A stretch of DNA of 64,000 bases from Euclidia mi (GCA_944739405.2 OX123197.2:58876047-58940046); one strand, 5' to 3'. Shown: positions 31,121-44,602, counted from the stretch's first letter. Notes: generated from the letters alone by a model not told the origin. Program-made: numbers and translations.

Positions 31121-32442
31121 AACCGACGTAACAATAAAATAAATGGCTGTGTGTGAGTTAAAAAATCTAGCTATTTCCACATCACACTAAAGTTTATACG
31201 CGACATAAATATATATTAATTAAGAAGCAATAATTACACCAATGTGGCCAAAATGTTTATTTTTTACTTAATCTATAAGTATTTATTCTGTACTGTAAAA
31301 AATAAGCATCTCTTATCTTTAAGATATATTATATGGCATGCTTATTATTTTCCTCTTACTTCGTTATTTAGCTCACATTGCTTACAGCAATAGCGTGCCG
31401 TTTTGGAGTTTAACTTTTGTTAGAAATCTATGCAGTTCTTTTTGAGTTCTGTTTGTATTTACAAACAGACGAACTCGATGAATTTCATAAGACATAGATG
31501 AAACAGCTTATAATTCATATAAACACATTTTTTTTAATTGTCTTGCTAAACGAATAAACGATACAATTTTTAAGTAGAAAATGCACAACTCCATCCATGA
31601 CTTTTAAAAACAACTATTAACCTTGACAACATGATCAAAATTAAATTATTTATATCCAAAAAGGGCTTCATTTAATTCAACTTGATGTTTTTGAACTCTC
31701 ATAGATGGCGCTGCTTTAAAATTGTCTTGATACTACTTATATTCATTTAATTATGTTTATCAGCCTAATTTACTTATATTGCGTTATTTTTATAGTGTGA
31801 AGCTAGCTTATATCATGGTTAACATAATAACAACATTCAAATTAATTCTAATAATATTCGTGCCAAATTTGAAGTAAATCCATGCAGTACTTTTTGAGTT
31901 TATCTCGGATATACAAACAGACAAACAGACAAAAATTCTAAAAACTATATTTTTGGCTTCGATATCGATTTTAGATCACACCCCAAGTATTCTTTAAAAA
32001 AAATATTCAATGTACAGTTCGACTTTCCTACCATTTTATTATATGTATAGATACATAAAAATATACTGACGAAATTAAGAATCCGCCTCCTTTTTGAAAG
32101 TCGAGTTAATACCCGTAAACCACTTTGAAGGTAGCTATTTAGACTAACCATACTTTTACTAACAAACTTATAATGATCATAGATGGCACCACATATATCC
32201 AGTTTTGGATGATCCCTGTTTTGTTTGGGACTGCCTACAAAGAAGAGGTCAAGCTGTACACCGAAAACCACTCAACTGATTGTGATGTAACATATACTAT
32301 TTTATAGGTTTGAATATCCTTTGTACATGAGTGTAAGTTTTATTAAAATCAATTTCGCCATTTCAGAGATCTTTAGCAATATAGGGAAAGACGTCAGACA
32401 GGCAGACATAAATTCTAAAAATTATCAAGTATTGCTTATCTT
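31121..32442. other. AT-rich DNA with short dispersed-repeat scraps
   Basis: No gene. Near 31420-31490 and 31860-31935 two similar phrases (AATCYATGCAGTWCTTTTTGAG, then ACAAACAGAC) indicate decayed copies of a short repeat. The open stretch 31945-32271 (minus) has no recognisable motif. Confidence 0.4.
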
Positions 32443-32570
32443 ATCTTCTTCACGCCTTTTATCCCCGAAGGGGTAGGCAGAGGTGCATTACACACCCACA
32501 CTTCGCCAGATATGTTTCGGTCCCAATGTAATAGGGGGCGAGCCTATTGCCATCTACCGGGCACATTTTT
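32443..32570 (-). repeat. SINE fragment
   Basis: Same body as 10462-10680 (CCCCGAAGGGGTAGGCAGAG and AATAGGGGGCGAGCCTATTG on the plus strand), without the tRNA head. Confidence 0.75.
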
Positions 32571-32898
32571 AAGCGAGCGATAATTAATATTTTTATTTTA
32601 ATACACACATAACTTCGAAAAGTCATAGGCGTGTGCCCTTTTTAGCATAATCCTAGATTTTTTAGCTAATTTTCGTCAAAATATCTTTAATGTACAGACT
32701 TTTTCACCTCTACAGTTTTATTATAGTATAGATGTTTTATATCATCAAAATGTTTAGTTGAGGTCATTATGAGGCGTCTAATAATGCAGCAAATATGGCT
32801 GCAAACTGGACGTATAAAACATGAGAAAGTACGTATTTTATTCAAGTAACTTGTCATTACAAAAGAATAAGTAGAATAGAACTGTTTTTTTAGTATGC

Positions 32899-33105
32899 TT
32901 TGTTATCAAACGCCTGTTTTTGAAATACGTTTATCGCTTACTTGAGTAAATTCTTGGATTACCAAGGCAGTTTCTTGAAAGTCTAGAATTACAATTTGAA
33001 TTGAAATGTCTTTATTCTGTTCAAATATTGTCTCCATGTCTGTAATTAATTTGACTTCAGACGATAATATGAATTCTGTTGAAGTAAATACTCTGTGATA
33101 TTACA
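32899..33105 (+). repeat. Dispersed ~210-bp repeat, copy 2
   Basis: Same orientation and extent as 22123-22334. The identity stops abruptly at both ends, which marks real element boundaries. Confidence 0.75.
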
Positions 33106-33919
33106 CAACTTTGCTGTGGTAAATACGAAGGTGTTTGATCGTATTTCTCTTTGTATGTTTGCGATATTAGAGGTGTCATCAGCAAGTTTCTTATTTATCG
33201 ACTAAATTAATAATGTACAAGTTATACCGTATTTTGACTTAGTCTATTTTTGCCATATGCTCGATAATTATATACGCAAGAACCGGTTTGGCTAGTCATA
33301 TGCGGCATTTCGGTAATTTTACTATTTCTGGAATAGGAAAGCCACGTTTAGCCCTCTCTGTTACGATAAGCAGTCGCTTGATTATGTATAGTGTGCCCAC
33401 GCACTGGCCACACGTTAGGGCGTGGTTCAAAATTGTTTTGGGAGTTGCAAATACAAGTAGTATTTCCATCCACCACTACTTATTATAATTCACCACGAAG
33501 AAAAACTAGTTAGTATTTGAGTATGAGCATTTTGATTTTTTACATTTACTAAGAGAATAAAATTCGTTCAAGATTGAGAGATGAGAAGTTTATTATTCGT
33601 GTGAAGCTCATGATTGCTTAACAGTTGTCTATACATATTATCGGAGTAATACTTTAATCTCTCGTTTATCAAAATATCTCACCTAATGAAGGCTCTTTCA
33701 TATTTTCTTAGAGAATAATTTTGTGCTTCATTCTTCAAATAATATCACATGTCTTTAACAGAGTTACGAAGTGAAAAGGGATAAGAAGTCTGTGCTACTT
33801 AGCAAAAAAAACACATAATTTATCAGGTACTTCAAGTAAAGTTGTTATTACCTATGAAAGGACTGGGCTAAATACGTAAGCTACGTACAAAATGGAATAT
33901 CTATAGATGGAAACTATGA
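33106..33919. other. Unassigned AT-rich DNA
   Basis: Contains only a short frame (33288-33488, plus) without recognisable motifs. Confidence 0.3.
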
Positions 33920-34095
33920 TTGCGTAGTTGGTTAGGCCCCTACTGCCTTGTCGTTTAGCGCTATGTCGAGGATCATGGGTTTTATCCTTACACGAGACAA
34001 CTGTTTGTTGTCTTTAAGATACGGAAAACGGTTATTTTGAGTATGGATAATCTTTGTGTTCATTGAGTCTCTTTGGAATCTTTCGCAGTCCAGTG
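33920..34095 (+). repeat. tRNA-derived SINE, diverged
   Basis: GCGTAGTTGGTTAGGCCCC (A box region), a degraded B box in CATGGGTTTTATCC, then ACACGAGACAACTGTTTGTT and GTGTTCATTGAGTCTC, as in the SINE at 22780-23075 but in the opposite orientation. Confidence 0.6.
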
Positions 34096-34097
34096 CT

Positions 34098-35560
34098 GAA
34101 CAAACTCAAACTCAAACTCAAATATGTTTATTTCCATAAAAAATTTTAAATTTTTTGGACACGTCAGAAAGTCATACAAATAAAAAAAATAAAAAGTAAC
34201 TTTAAATGCATATTAACATAGTTGAGCATTGAAAAAAATGCCTGTTCAGAAAGTAAAGCCTCGTGAGAAGAATCAGGCAAGAAACTCCGGGCCACTCTTT
34301 TCCACGTCTTGATTCTATACAATTTAAAAACTTAGTAACTACATTGAATTTTTCATAAGTTTATGAGCTGGTGTGTCTATAATGTTGTTGTCAATTAATA
34401 AGGCTTTTTAAATAATAATATCAAAGTACTTACTAGCATAATATAGACTATAGACACAATAACTCACACTCACATGAAACTTAACACTAATCAAACATAA
34501 GTAGCCTGTGGGACCGAGCAAATTAATCCCAAGCATTTTTATCTTCAATATAATCTAGCACTGAATAGTACCCTTTTTGACAAAGTTTACGTTTTATAAT
34601 CTTTTTGAATTTATTATAACTTAAATTTTGAATATTGCTTGGCACTTTATTGTAAAAGCGCACACATTGGCCTTGAAAAGATTTTTTTATTTTCTCTAGC
34701 CGGGTAGCCGGCACTACTAGCTTACTCTTATTTCTAGTATTCAAATTGTGGATATCACTTTTCTTTGAGTATGAGGCCTTGTTTTGGAATAAATATATTA
34801 GGTTGGAATAAATGTATTGGCTTGCAACTGTTAAAATGTTTATTTCCTTGAATTTATTCCTTAACGAAGCCCCATAATCCAAATTATAAATTGCTCGAAT
34901 AGCTCTTTTCTGCAGAACAAAGATGGTCTGAATGTCGGCAGCATTTCCCCACAGGAGAATACCGTATGACATTATACTATGAAAATAGCTATGATATACA
35001 AGCCTGGCGGTGTCAATGTCAGTTAACTGGCGAATTTTCCTGACTGCGTATGCTGCAGAGCTGAGTCTATTCGACAATTTACTAATATGTGGTCCCCATT
35101 GCAGCTTAGAATCTAGTGTAATGCCTAAAAATTTGGTGTTATCCACAAGATCCAACACATCATCCTTAACCTTTACTGAGATGTTCACTTGTTTGACGTT
35201 AGGCATCAAAAATCGAATACATTTAGTTTTTAGTCTATTTAAAAGCAGGTTGTTAACCTCAAACCAGCGAACCACCTTTGAGATAACAATGTTTACATCG
35301 TCCATATCAATTTGCTGTCGTTTTAATTTAAATAAAAGTGAGGTATCATCAGCAAACAGTACTATCCCGTGCTTGTCATTGACGAGATGTGGTAAGTCAT
35401 TAATATAAACTAAAAATAAAAAAGGACCGAGGATTGAACCCTGTGGGACGCCCATTTTGACTACAGACCCATGCGAGCCAAAGTGTTTTCTAATTTGCTC
35501 TTCAGTGGCACTGTGAGAGAAAGATGCCACTATGAGAGAAGGATTTGGCCTAATATACCA
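34098..35560 (-). mobile_element. 5'-truncated CR1/Jockey-like LINE with TTTGAG tail
   Basis: On the minus strand an RT frame (35530-34523) is followed by a ~400-base 3' UTR, an AAATAAA, and a terminal TTTGAG repeat (34098-34125). The 5' end stops abruptly near 35560 within the RT fingers, the usual sign of incomplete reverse transcription. Confidence 0.8.
34523..35530 (-). pseudogene. LINE reverse transcriptase, truncated but open for 335 codons
   Basis: Contains GVPQGSILGPFLFLVYINDL (residues ~28-47), the intact catalytic FADDTSLLF (~59), then FEVNNLLLNRLKTKCIRFL and KFLGITLDSKLQWGPHIS (thumb region), ending in a basic C-terminal tail. Endonuclease and RT fingers are missing, so it cannot mobilise itself. 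The Met at 35530 lies inside the old coding frame. The unbroken frame suggests a fairly recent insertion. Related in type, not identical, to the LINE remnants at 49566-50418. Confidence 0.85.
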
Positions 35561-35630
35561 CGATAGGCGTGTTGGCCTATGCCAACCCAGCTATTTGAAT
35601 TCAAGGATGATGTAGGTTCTTCTAGAAATT

Positions 35631-36240
35631 TTGATGAATGATAATAGTGATGAAAAAGATGATTTAAACCTTGACGAAAAAGGTCAAAGGAGTTTGATAC
35701 AGGATCAACGGGTTTCTAATGATGAAATTGAAGATGTGCCTGTTCAATTTCAGGAATCAATAAGTCTGGCACCTGTACCATCGCCGCCTACAGCTCTTTT
35801 ACCCAGCACAAAGTAATCAAAAACCAGTTTTCAAGTGGAATTAAGGAATATACGTGCCAAATAATTTTCGTGATTTTTGTGATATGAAATATAATGGCTG
35901 CGAAGTACAGATTTTTCAAATAGTTGATGCTGATGTATTGACTCCCTTTGGCATATGGTTTTTTTTTATTTTTTGAGTTCGAACAAATCGAAAACATCTT
36001 CCGAAAACAGCATTGACATAACGAGAAGGACATGTACACCACAAGTTTTTGGGCATATCGTGCGTAAAGTTAATGGAAAATAAAGGAATATACTTATTGA
36101 TCAACTTTCTGAAACCATTAGACATAGACACTGGAAGACGACGCAAACCTGGATCAGCGAAAAAAGTGAAATGCCCTAAAATTTTATCACAAATAACAAA
36201 AATATAGGAGGAGTAGATTATATACGTGTTGATCTCATAG
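35631..36240 (+). pseudogene. piggyBac-like transposase remnant, internally deleted
   Basis: The N-terminal part is acidic (NDNSDEKDDLNLDEKGQR), as in piggyBac transposases, followed after a TAA by VPNNFRDFCDMKYNGCEVQI. Near 36160-36215 the shifting frames give VKCPKIL then NKNIGGVD, matching the conserved YNKxMGGVD region before the last catalytic Asp. The central catalytic domain is absent and several stops occur. No TTAA-flanked inverted repeats were identified. Confidence 0.5.
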
Positions 36241-37638
36241 TGTTATGAAATACATTGCTGATTGAAAATAAAATACTATCTTCGATATTATTTTGATCTC
36301 TTAGATATCTCAGTAAATAATGCGCATACTGTCTACTCAAAGCTTCACGATGAAATCAAAACTAGCTTGCAGATCAGCAAGTTCAAGTTGGAAAAACAGT
36401 TTCTCTGTCAGGCAGCATGACGTTCCTACTTCAAAATCAAGTTCAGGTCCCAGATCTATCAGACAAAGACAGTTTCCAACGTACTTTATTGATAACCAAA
36501 CTTCTGGAAGAGATGTGTCAGTTTATTCAATGTTTAGTAGAAATCCGAAAAAATAGTAATTGTGTTGCAAAGTACACGTTTTCTAGACTAATGAATGGAA
36601 ATATTTCACTGGATTCTACCTAATTACTACTAGCTTATTACTTTAAATTATATGCCTATCGATAAACAAACAATTTATCTGTAATAAAGGACAATGGCAG
36701 AATTTGGTCTGGGATTGTTGTGGCGACCTTAAACTTCATATGAATAAAACAAATAGTTTTTTTTTTTCTACGATTTTTAATATTTTCACTTTGTCTCGTT
36801 AAAGCTGGAGTATTTTATGATGAAAAAAAGCATTCCAATTGATAACGAATACTTTATAATTTGATTGTTGCCATAGACAATGATGTGACAGGAATAGACG
36901 TGAGTGCTATATCCGTATCGATTATTAAATAAGCAATCGATACGATCGACCTTTATAGAGTTGGTTTGGTTTCAAATTCAGTTATTTAATATTTAATCAA
37001 CATTATATCAATAAGCTAATATTTTTGAAGCAAAACAACGTTTAAATCAAATTAAAACGTCACAGCATCGTTTTAATGTTGTATCGATTTCACATAAAAT
37101 CGATTTAAAATGTGCAGCTCTGCTTTTGTCTTTGGCTGTGACAGTTAGATGCTACAAAATACTTCCGCGTTTTGATGTCAATCTGACATATGTCATTTGA
37201 TAATTCAAACGTACCTACCTACATTGTTTAACTTTCATACGTTATCATTCCTTTTACCTACATTGTTCATTCTTAACTAAAAATTCAAACACCGATATAT
37301 TCTTTTTCCATCTTTCCTGGGTGAAAATAGAATCATTTATAGACTCTGTTACTTACGCCAAATTTTTTGATATATTTTTTATTACTGTACGCTTCAATTT
37401 AATTTCAGACATTTTGATGTATGGAGATCTGCCATTGTCCTTTGCTTAGTTTTGTGTAAACGATACCTCAAAAACTGATAAAATCTCTAAAACGTATAAT
37501 ATAATTTACTAGAACAAAAAGTACCACCAACAACCGACATATGTGTCCCAAAGAATTCCAAAATATCCAAAACATTTTAGTTAAAATTATGTTCATTTGA
37601 TGCCTAATTAACTGCTTCGTATAGTTTTTATCATAATA
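36241..37638. other. Unassigned AT-rich DNA
   Basis: No gene. A 10-bp inverted repeat (CGTATCGATT...AATCGATACG) lies around 36916-36945. Small plus-strand frames at 36320-36623 show nothing recognisable. Confidence 0.3.
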
Positions 37639-37845
37639 CTAGAGGACGCCAGCGGCTTCGCACGCACATATTTTCGAATTTCCCTCTTTGCCCGATCCCG
37701 TGGGAATTTCGGGAAATCCCGTCTTAGTGCACCTCTACGGTCCCGAAGGAACATACATGCTAAATTTCAGCTTCTTGCGCCGAGTAGTTTCGGCTGTAGC
37801 TTGTCTGTCAGTCAGTCAGTAACGCAAGGATTATATATATACAGA
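37639..37845 (-). repeat. Helitron-like short repeat, copy 5
   Basis: Inverted copy with conforming ends: TC at 37845 (A before it) and CTAG at 37642-37639 followed by T on the element strand. Confidence 0.65.
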
Positions 37846-38814
37846 TATAGTCCCATATCCTTATGGTCCTGAAAGGGTTAAATTACTTTTCCTTACTGAC
37901 ATGCCATCGCAGAACCCATACTATTAAAGCTTAAAATATTATATTTAGACAGTGGGTTTCTTTTAATTTGTAGGCACACACTAAGGCGGGTACTTTTAAT
38001 ACCCTTCCCTCTCTCTCTCTTCCTAGCTATAGATCCCACATGGTGGTGGGGTCAGCTTTTTTAAATTATGTTTTCACTTCGCTCTATCTGCGCCATCATC
38101 GTCAGTAACCATACATTCTATCTTGTCCTTTAGCACTACATCTCTCCACCTTGTTTTGGGTCGTTCTGTACGTCTGCAACTGGGAAGACCTTTTCTTTAT
38201 ACCTCACCCTCCTCTTGAAATAGGTTTTACCTAGGAGATGAAAATTTAATACAAATGAATGCACGCGTGATTACTAGTTAAGTATAATCATGATCACGAG
38301 ATGTACATAAACAAAGAGAACAGTTCTAAATCACAACAATTTTCACTATCCCAAAAACATTTTGAACGCCGTCTTTAGTTTCTACAAAACTATTCGGAAT
38401 AGTCATAACCCGGCAGTAAAAACTTTCAAACGACCGACACAATACCGTACGTACTTCGCAAAGCTATTACAAGTTAAACAACCTCTTAAATCACCAACAT
38501 GCTTAACACATACCCTTCTAGATGAGAATTATTTTCTAAGCGATTTTTCGTCACCTTTTCTTCAGTTACCAGTGATTAAACGGGACCCTTTAGGTAACAA
38601 TGGTATTGTAATCGAGGTCACCTGTTTTCTTCGCTGAAATGAAGCGAATGATGCTTACAACGGGGCATATTAAGCCGAATAGGGGGTGATGTCCTCGTTG
38701 GATGTAATAGGCGAGATAGTGTTTAATAGGCGATCGAAAACTTCCTTAGTACTTAAAATACTTACATGGCGACCTTTTTGTTGTCCTATGAAAACCTCCA
38801 CCTAAGTTACTAAA
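37846..38814. other. Unassigned; possible decayed repeat
   Basis: The segment 38030-38220 (GTGGTGGGGTCAGCTTTTTT, CATCTCTCCACCTTGTTTTG) has a more balanced composition and looks like a decayed lepidopteran repeat. The frame 38362-38637 (plus) has no recognisable domain. Confidence 0.3.
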
Positions 38815-38890
38815 TGTAACGGATGCCAGGAATCGAACCTTTGATAGTCCGCTACAGTGTGCTGGTAGTGTTGCTGACGTGTGCCTACGA
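38815..38890 (-). repeat. tRNA-like segment (SINE head candidate)
   Basis: The minus strand carries AAAGGTTCGATTCCTGGCA, a good B box, with an irregular tRNA-like stretch before it. Confidence 0.45.
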
Positions 38891-38998
38891 CGATGCGTGT
38901 TCTTCTATGTATGTGGACTGTATGGCTTCGATGTATTGGGGCTTCAAAAATAAAACATCTTCATACGTTGAGAGCGATGCTGTTCAGGTGTTTGGTGC

Positions 38999-39032
38999 TT
39001 GATGGTTACAAGAACCATCTTGTAACCATCAA
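38999..39032. repeat. Perfect 15-bp palindrome
   Basis: TTGATGGTTACAAGA, four-base loop ACCA, TCTTGTAACCATCAA. No T-run follows and no gene adjoins, so it is not a bacterial-type terminator. Role unknown. Confidence 0.8.
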
Positions 39033-41307
39033 CCACCAGGTTGAGACGCCAATAACTGGCCGAATTGGTGGTCGCTTAAGTACCTCGAAACTTTACCTTA
39101 TCGACGATCATCGCACCGAACACGTGCACAGAAAATCTTTCGTTTATTTTTATTTCAAATACAGTACAAATGTTATGTATGATTCGTTCCTATTATACAT
39201 ACATACATATTCTATACATCGTTAGATAGGTCTCATTAAGTTCTATCTATCGGTATACAATACTTAAACCTAACTACTAGCGTCACCAAGTTATTCCATA
39301 AAAACTCCCAAAAAATGCTGTCACACAAGGGCCCGCCCACTATATTTTCTATTGAAAAACTATTGTATACTAAATTTATATAATTATATAATTTTGGTAG
39401 GCCGTTGTGTGCAACTATATGGGGCATCTATTAAAACAAACACCATGAAAATATCTTTATTCAATTCGAACCTATTACATGATTACTTATGAATCATAAG
39501 AAAATTACAGAATTTCTTAAGTAAATACTATCGTAAGTAAACAAAATTTATGATAAACATACGAATGTTTGTTATTATGCTTATTTTAACTATATAAGGT
39601 AATAACTAGCAATAAAAAGGTATCTAGACATGATTTCAAGCCTATATGAAGCCAAAAAACACTTATAAAACTATAAAACGAATATGTGAACAAACAGCTG
39701 TTTTATGAAGTATTAACTCTATTTTTTTAACGTTTTGACACGTCCGGGAACCGAACCCGGTGTACCGCACGATTAGATAACACTAATTTTATACGATTTT
39801 CACTCGCGGTTTCGAATGCACTATTCACTGTCGTAGTTTTAATGTCTGTCGCAAACACTAAATGACAATAAAATGGCGAAATGTTTGACTTTTGAAGATA
39901 TGATTGTGAGGAACCCATCGCGTAAATGGAGTTCTAGGGCTCAGGCTCACTAGCCAGGTTTATTAGCCATTGAACTCTATACTCTCAAAATAATCGAACA
40001 ATTCCCCAGTACCCCTACATAAAATTTCATAAATTTAGCTCTGCTTAGTGTCGATATAAATAAGCCGAGACTTAAAATTAATTCGTTAACGTACTTCAAG
40101 TTTCTTAGAACTTTGTCGGCCTGTTGGATTTGAGATTTATTATATACTAGCTTTTGCCCGCGGCTTCGCTCATGTTAAATTCGGGGTAACACAAAACTCC
40201 TTCATCGTTCGATAGTCATTTTCGTTTTAATTCTGTTAATAGGAACTAATAAGAAATAGAACCGCAAGAAGTATTTAAAACATTTTTGTAAACAGTATTT
40301 TTAGAGTTCCGTATTCAAAAATGGCTAAACATGGAATCCTTATTGACGCGCTATGTCTGTCAGTCTATCCGTATATCATAGCCACTTTATACCGAAACTA
40401 TTCAGTTTACACATTTGAAAATTGGTAGCTATATGTATTCTGTGAACCGCTTTACGACGTTATAGAAAATAAAAAATATTGAATATTAAGGCTTTAGAGG
40501 TTGTTAAAAATTATTTTGAGGTTCCTAAAACCATTGTTTCTCGAAGTCAATCGTTTGAAAGATAATACGGTTCCAAAGTGGTATAATGGGTGTGTGTGAC
40601 TAACCCCTCTAACTTTTTAAGTAAGAGAAGGACAATGTTAAAAAATACATGCAGTAGATCGTTATAAAAACCTCCAACGAAAATTTTTTATTAATAATAA
40701 ATAAGCAGTTTTTTAAATAAAGCACATCTTAGAAACTGCAAATATAGCTTTATCGTTTATACAAATACTATTAATATTTAGTCGAAGATAATGGCTATGG
40801 TAAGTGGATACCTCCACTACGGAAGCCTTCATAGCGAATAGCTTTCATAATGTTTCCTCCTAGGTGTTACTCGTAGCCGTTTGCCATTACAAAGCTTTGG
40901 TGCATTAAGATTCCGCATTAACAGGACTGGAACACCAACGATCAGTCTCAAATTGCGTGAAGGTATTCCATACTCCTGGTAATTGTAAGGAGTTCAGACA
41001 CTCTATGGGGAACGAAGAAACTTGGCCAGTATTCATGACATTATCTACCGAAATCAATAAATACAGATTTACATAATAGAAGCGCATTTCTTAAGGATTT
41101 CGTGTGCCGATTCCAAGTGGCGTGTTGGCGGGTGTCGTCAGTTCGTCTCTCTTGCACTCATAGAGACAGCTGTCACAGCGCGAATGCCACGCCGCCAAGC
41201 GGCAATTTGGGTCACAGAAAGTTTGTCTACAGAGCGCCCATAGGAAATGCGCCTCTATATAAATATCTATGCTCTATGCCGAAATACAGTCAAATGTCAA
41301 AGCCATG
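39033..41307. other. Unassigned DNA left of the tandem duplication
   Basis: At 39735-39770 the minus strand has GGGTTCGGTTCCCGGACG, a B-box-like tRNA scrap. At 40149-40470 the phrases CTAGCTTTTGCCCGCGGCTT and AGAGTTCCGTATTCAAAAAT, then TCTGTCAGTCTATCCG, mark a decayed dispersed repeat related to the GGTTCCGTACC family seen at 48530 and 63190. No gene. Confidence 0.4.
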
Positions 41308-41811
41308 GTCCGATATATCTCTTTATACACTTTCGCATTTATGAGTAGAGAATATTGGTTCAGCCGGTTTAGCGTGAAATTGGTAAATTTTCGCATTTAT
41401 ACCTTATTTTAGTAGGTTTTAGCCAAGGCTTTTTCAATAACTATTAGTTTATATAAGTAAGCGAACGAAGTAATGACAGTGCACCATATGACAATGTATA
41501 ATGTGACAGTACTGACAGAGCGCAATAGTCAATTATTACAGCGCATGCGTTCTTACTGTCAATAGGTAGGAGGTTTGTCCCTACAAACTTCGACCCTCTC
41601 CAAAATCCCTCCCAGATTATGTTTTGCATTTTATTATATCCTATGTGTTTTCCTGGTTTTGAGCTACCTACTCACCAATTTTCAGCCAAATCGGTTTAGC
41701 CGTTCTTGAGTTATAAATTGTGTAATTAACACGACTTTCTTTTATATATACACACCGCTATTTTTTAATTAGTACAAAAACTTTAAGGACAGATTAGCGA
41801 AGATATTATTA

Positions 41812-42017
41812 TCTTAATATATAAAATCCTTGCGTTACTGACTGACTGACAGACACGCTACAGCCGAAACTATTGGGCGCAGGCAGCTGAAATTGGGCAT
41901 GTATGTTTCTTGGGGACTATAGGGGTGCACTAAGAAGGGATTTCTTGAAATTCCCATGGGATCGGCCAAAACGCGTAAATTAAAAAAAATGCAGGCGTAG
42001 CTGCTGGCGTCTTCTAG
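41812..42017 (+). repeat. Helitron-like short repeat, copy 6 (unit A)
   Basis: A|TCTTAATATATAAAATCC to GTCTTCTAG|T. Its duplicate is 50934-51139. Confidence 0.65.
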
Positions 42018-42452
42018 TCATATATGTGACGTAAGAATTTCATAATATCAATAAAGAGCAAAGTTATTATCATTTGTTTATTGTAGAAAATCTCAATTAA
42101 ATCATAGTCATTTTTTACAATCCATTCACTAATTCATTGATAATATTCCATCCTGCTCATTCGCATTCTCTCTGTCGCACTTATGATGTAGGTAGCCATA
42201 GAAGATAAAACGAAGAAAAATAATAAATGTAGGTAGTTATTTTTTAATTTTGTTAATTCTACCCTCTCCTTCATACTTCATTCGGGCTTAGGACCGGTAA
42301 AATTTATCGTTTAACAAGTTATTAAATACGGAGGTATGTAATTAGAAAGCAAACAAATATCAAAATAAAAGGTGTTCTGGACTAAAAGAAAACAGTAATT
42401 TTGGCGTATTTATGAAGTTAGAATCATCTGCTTTTTACAAATATTATTTTAT

Positions 42453-42536
42453 CATCATCATGTCAGCCTAGAGTCCACTGCTGGACATAGGCCTTCTTCA
42501 AGGTGTGTGGAGAACACAGACCGATTTTGAGCCGCC
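42453..42536 (-). repeat. RTE/SINE 3' tail fragment (unit A)
   Basis: Reads ATCATCATCATG then TCAGCCTAGAGTCCACTGCT and GGACATAGGCCTTCTTC: the inverse of the GAT-tailed 3' end seen at 1609-1872. The duplicate is at 51575-51658. Confidence 0.65.
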
Positions 42537-43770
42537 CGCATCAAATTATTATTTACTTAAGTACGTATTATTTACTAAACTTACAAGTATTTCCATTGTC
42601 CTTCGAAATGTCCACCACCGTTGTCAAAAGCATCCAATATGCACTGTTTTAATTGTTTACCACTGACCGGATCACTTTTGTACACTCACAATAAGATGTA
42701 CATGGGTACACAGCTGCACTCGCGATTTTTCCACTCAAAAAGTACGCACGAAGCATAGCTACATACTCCCGTGATATGAACTGATATGATAGGCCATCGC
42801 GTCGGGCAAACGTAGACAAACAATTAATTTTTGCAACGAAATTAGATACGCTCACTTTTTTTAGCAATTTAGTACTGTTTGTCGCATCGTCGGGGCGTGG
42901 CGCAGGCGCAGAGGGGCGGGGGGAGGGGAATTTATCAATGGTTCATTTTACTTTGATACTCGTAGTACTCGGGTCGGTCATAGTATTAGTATTGCATTTA
43001 CCAATTATCACGTATTTTTGTGGACAGTTTTGAGACAGTTTTGGGACTTAGTGTTTTTATTTTTTAACTACATAAATATGATCAGTTAAAGATACTTAGT
43101 GCTGTGTTAAATTTTTTGTACTAATTAAAAAATAGCGGTGTATAGATTAGTAGGGATAGTAGGGATATCATTAGAGAATTTCTTTATACACAACATTATC
43201 TAACTTTTTTACCACCTTCATATAGAACATGTAAATTATTTTTACTGCTTACTTGTAAACATGCCGCATATAACTGACCATGTGAAAAAACAACATGTTC
43301 GGGGGTCGATTCCAGCTGTTTCAAGTCTGTCTCTGTGATTTATTTAGAAAAAACACACAGGGCTACGAATATCCAGCCCTGCCGAAAGTAAGATAGCCCC
43401 GTTGAGTTACTCAAGAGGTATCTGAATTCAGGCCTCAGTCTCCCACCCACGGATTCCCACGTACGTGAGGTATTGGAATTTGGGAATAATGAGACGCCTG
43501 TATAGGTACTGAACACGAACGAACGAAAGAAATCAAAGAAACACATCCACATTCATTAATCAAAAGAAACGACTAAGACACCAATCCGACGAAAACGAAA
43601 GAAAATTAACCGAGAACCTCATCAATCCACGGACAATCTTAACACCGCCATTCAAAAAATGCCATCTATGTTTACAGATACAAACCGACTGAGATAGAAA
43701 GTAATATGGACTAATCGACATTTTATTGAAAAAAGGATCATGAAATTATTATATAACTATTATATAAACA
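42537..43770. other. Unassigned DNA in unit A
   Basis: Includes a short minus frame (42867-42649) and a G-rich island near 42892-42930. At 43340-43552 another short frame lies near a B-box-like GGGGGTCGATTCC. None has a recognisable product, and all recur in unit B. Confidence 0.35.
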
Positions 43771-43976
43771 CTAGAGGACGCCAGCAGCTACGCCTGCATT
43801 TTTTTAAATTTACCCGTTTTGGCTGATCCCGTAGGAATTTTGGTAAATCGCTTCTTAGTGCACCCCTACGGTCCCCAAGGACCATACATGCCAAATTTCA
43901 GCTTCCTGCGCCCAATCGTTTTGGCTGTACCGTGTCTGTCAGTCAGTCAGTAACGCAAGGATTTTATATATTAAGA
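43771..43976 (-). repeat. Helitron-like short repeat, copy 7 (unit A)
   Basis: Inverted relative to copy 6, with conforming CTAG and TC ends. Duplicate 52893-53098. Confidence 0.65.
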
Positions 43977-44602
43977 TAATAATTTGAAATAAATGAGATT
44001 GACCGTTTAAATTAAGTGGACATTGTAATAAATTTTGACATAGATACTTTGTGTTTATGAAAGTGCCAAATATTATACTGTATTATTTTTTTAATAACAG
44101 AAATATACCCGACACATAATTATTGCCTTTTTTGCAAGGAACATTTTATTTGCTAGGAAATTATTTGAAAATAGTGACATGTATCAGTCGGTAAATAGCC
44201 ATAAAACACTTTAAAGGTACCTACCTATTTAGACTAACTATAATAATTTATCATTAAAAAAAGCCTAGACCACAATTTTAATCACACGCAGGCAAGAAAA
44301 CGAATGTGTACGAACTTGAATGACATAAAGGAAATCAATGTTGCAAAGGTATAGACATCCCATTCCCACAAAAAAATCTTCATAATTATTTATTAATCAG
44401 TATTATTATTCCTACATTGCAAATAATCGTTTTACCCACAAATAATCAGTAAGTAATATTATATTCTTCTACATCTACTCTTTAATGAATAAGGTATTAT
44501 TAAAAAAATCCACAACAATCTCCAGCTTTTTAATTAATTCCAAGAATTCAATATTTTAATCTAGTTACACAATGAACTAGGTACAATAAAAGGGCCCACG
44601 TT

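Noticed and set aside
41102..41344. 80-codon plus frame as a host gene
   Set aside because: No motif and no supporting context. It crosses the edge of the duplication, so its C-terminus is shared but its start is not.
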